Positions 6,043 to 6,240 of a DNA stretch of 6,240 nucleotides are shown piece by piece (position 1 is the first letter of the stretch; each line of letters begins with the position of its first letter). The stretch lies in the NCBI GenBank assembly GCA_012522035.1, contig JAAYLF010000052.1, forward strand, positions 1 through 6,240. The letters are read 5' to 3'. The position numbers and the translations under genes were made by a program. The stretch is from Clostridiaceae bacterium. Its GTDB lineage: Bacteria; Bacillota; Clostridia; UBA1212; DUPL01. The notes under the pieces are model-generated. The model ran no database searches, had not been told where the DNA came from, and saw only the letters and a program-made list of their open reading frames with translations.

Positions 6043-6240
6043 AATTATACAGAAAGAATCTTGCAGGAAACAATAAGCAAGAACCCAAACCAGAAAGAAT
6101 TTCATCAAGCCTTGACAGAGATTCTGCCCACCCTACAGCCATATATAAATGAGCATCCGGAGATCGAGAAGGAAAAAATACTTGAAAGACTTGTGGAGCC
6201 GGAAAGACAGATAATTTTCAGAGTGCCATGGGTAGATGAC
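6040..6240 (+). CDS. gdhA: NADP-type glutamate dehydrogenase (GdhA), N-terminal part, 3' truncated by window edge
   Basis: The first 67 codons of a hexameric GDH (family length about 445-450 aa), which reductively aminates 2-oxoglutarate to glutamate. The visible N-terminal helix region has NYTERILQE, EFHQALTEIL, NEHPEIEKEKILERLVEPER and then IIFRVPWVDD, which aligns closely with clostridial GDH (e.g. C. symbiosum, IEFRVPWEDD after the LLERMVIPER segment). The nucleotide-binding domain and catalytic lysine are beyond the window, so NADP rather than NAD preference is inferred from this family's usual annotation. The start is TTG, supported by a strong Shine-Dalgarno site; no ATG is available. 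Context with asnA and glnN supports ammonium assimilation. Expression may depend on passage through the upstream hairpin. Confidence 0.93.
   Translation, partial: MNYTERILQETISKNPNQKEFHQALTEILPTLQPYINEHPEIEKEKILERLVEPERQIIFRVPWVDD

Noticed and set aside
5939..6142. Minus-strand 67-codon open frame covering the hairpin and gdhA start
   Set aside because: It runs antisense through the hairpin and the conserved GDH N-terminus and has no recognisable content.

Overview
The window reads as an ammonium-assimilation locus of a low-to-moderate GC Firmicute, most likely a clostridium of the cellulolytic, Ruminiclostridium/Acetivibrio-like kind. The reasons are strong AGGAGG-type ribosome binding sites, a TTG start, A/T-ending codons, very short intergenic gaps, a type III glutamine synthetase, ammonia-dependent asparagine synthetase AsnA, and a clostridial-style glutamate dehydrogenase N-terminus. 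The genus is an inference. All genes lie on the + strand.

Layout. Positions 1-917 hold asnA, cut at its 5' end by the window edge. It is followed 10 bp later by glnN (928-3030, GSIII glutamine synthetase), 12 bp later by purB (3043-4473, adenylosuccinate lyase), 17 bp later by hisH (4491-5093) and 4 bp later by hisF (5098-5883). Every gene has its own good Shine-Dalgarno site and no promoter- or terminator-like sequence separates them, so asnA-glnN-purB-hisH-hisF looks like one transcript. The only real intergenic space (5884-6039, 156 bp) holds a plausible sigma-A promoter, a 25-bp GC-centred hairpin with a T-run, and a Shine-Dalgarno site for gdhA (NADP-type glutamate dehydrogenase), of which only the first 67 codons are in the window.

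How the genes fit together. AsnA, GlnN and GdhA each fix free ammonia, into asparagine, glutamine and glutamate. HisH is a glutaminase that would use GlnN's product. PurB and a canonical HisHF would both yield AICAR, so the operon joins ammonia capture to a purine/histidine branch point.

The most notable point is that the HisH/HisF pair is not standard. HisF keeps Asp11 and the ammonia-gate residues but has Gln at position 130, where the second catalytic Asp is expected, and a remodelled substrate loop 1. HisH keeps the Cys-His-Glu triad but has altered flanking motifs. The pair could be a specialised paralogue acting on a different substrate, a regulatory pair, or a drifted histidine enzyme; the sequence alone does not decide. 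The second notable point is that the hairpin stands between gdhA and every promoter visible in the window, which suggests attenuation or another leader-based control of gdhA. Apart from these, the window looks like ordinary core metabolism; no mobile elements, CRISPR arrays, tRNAs or rRNAs were seen.
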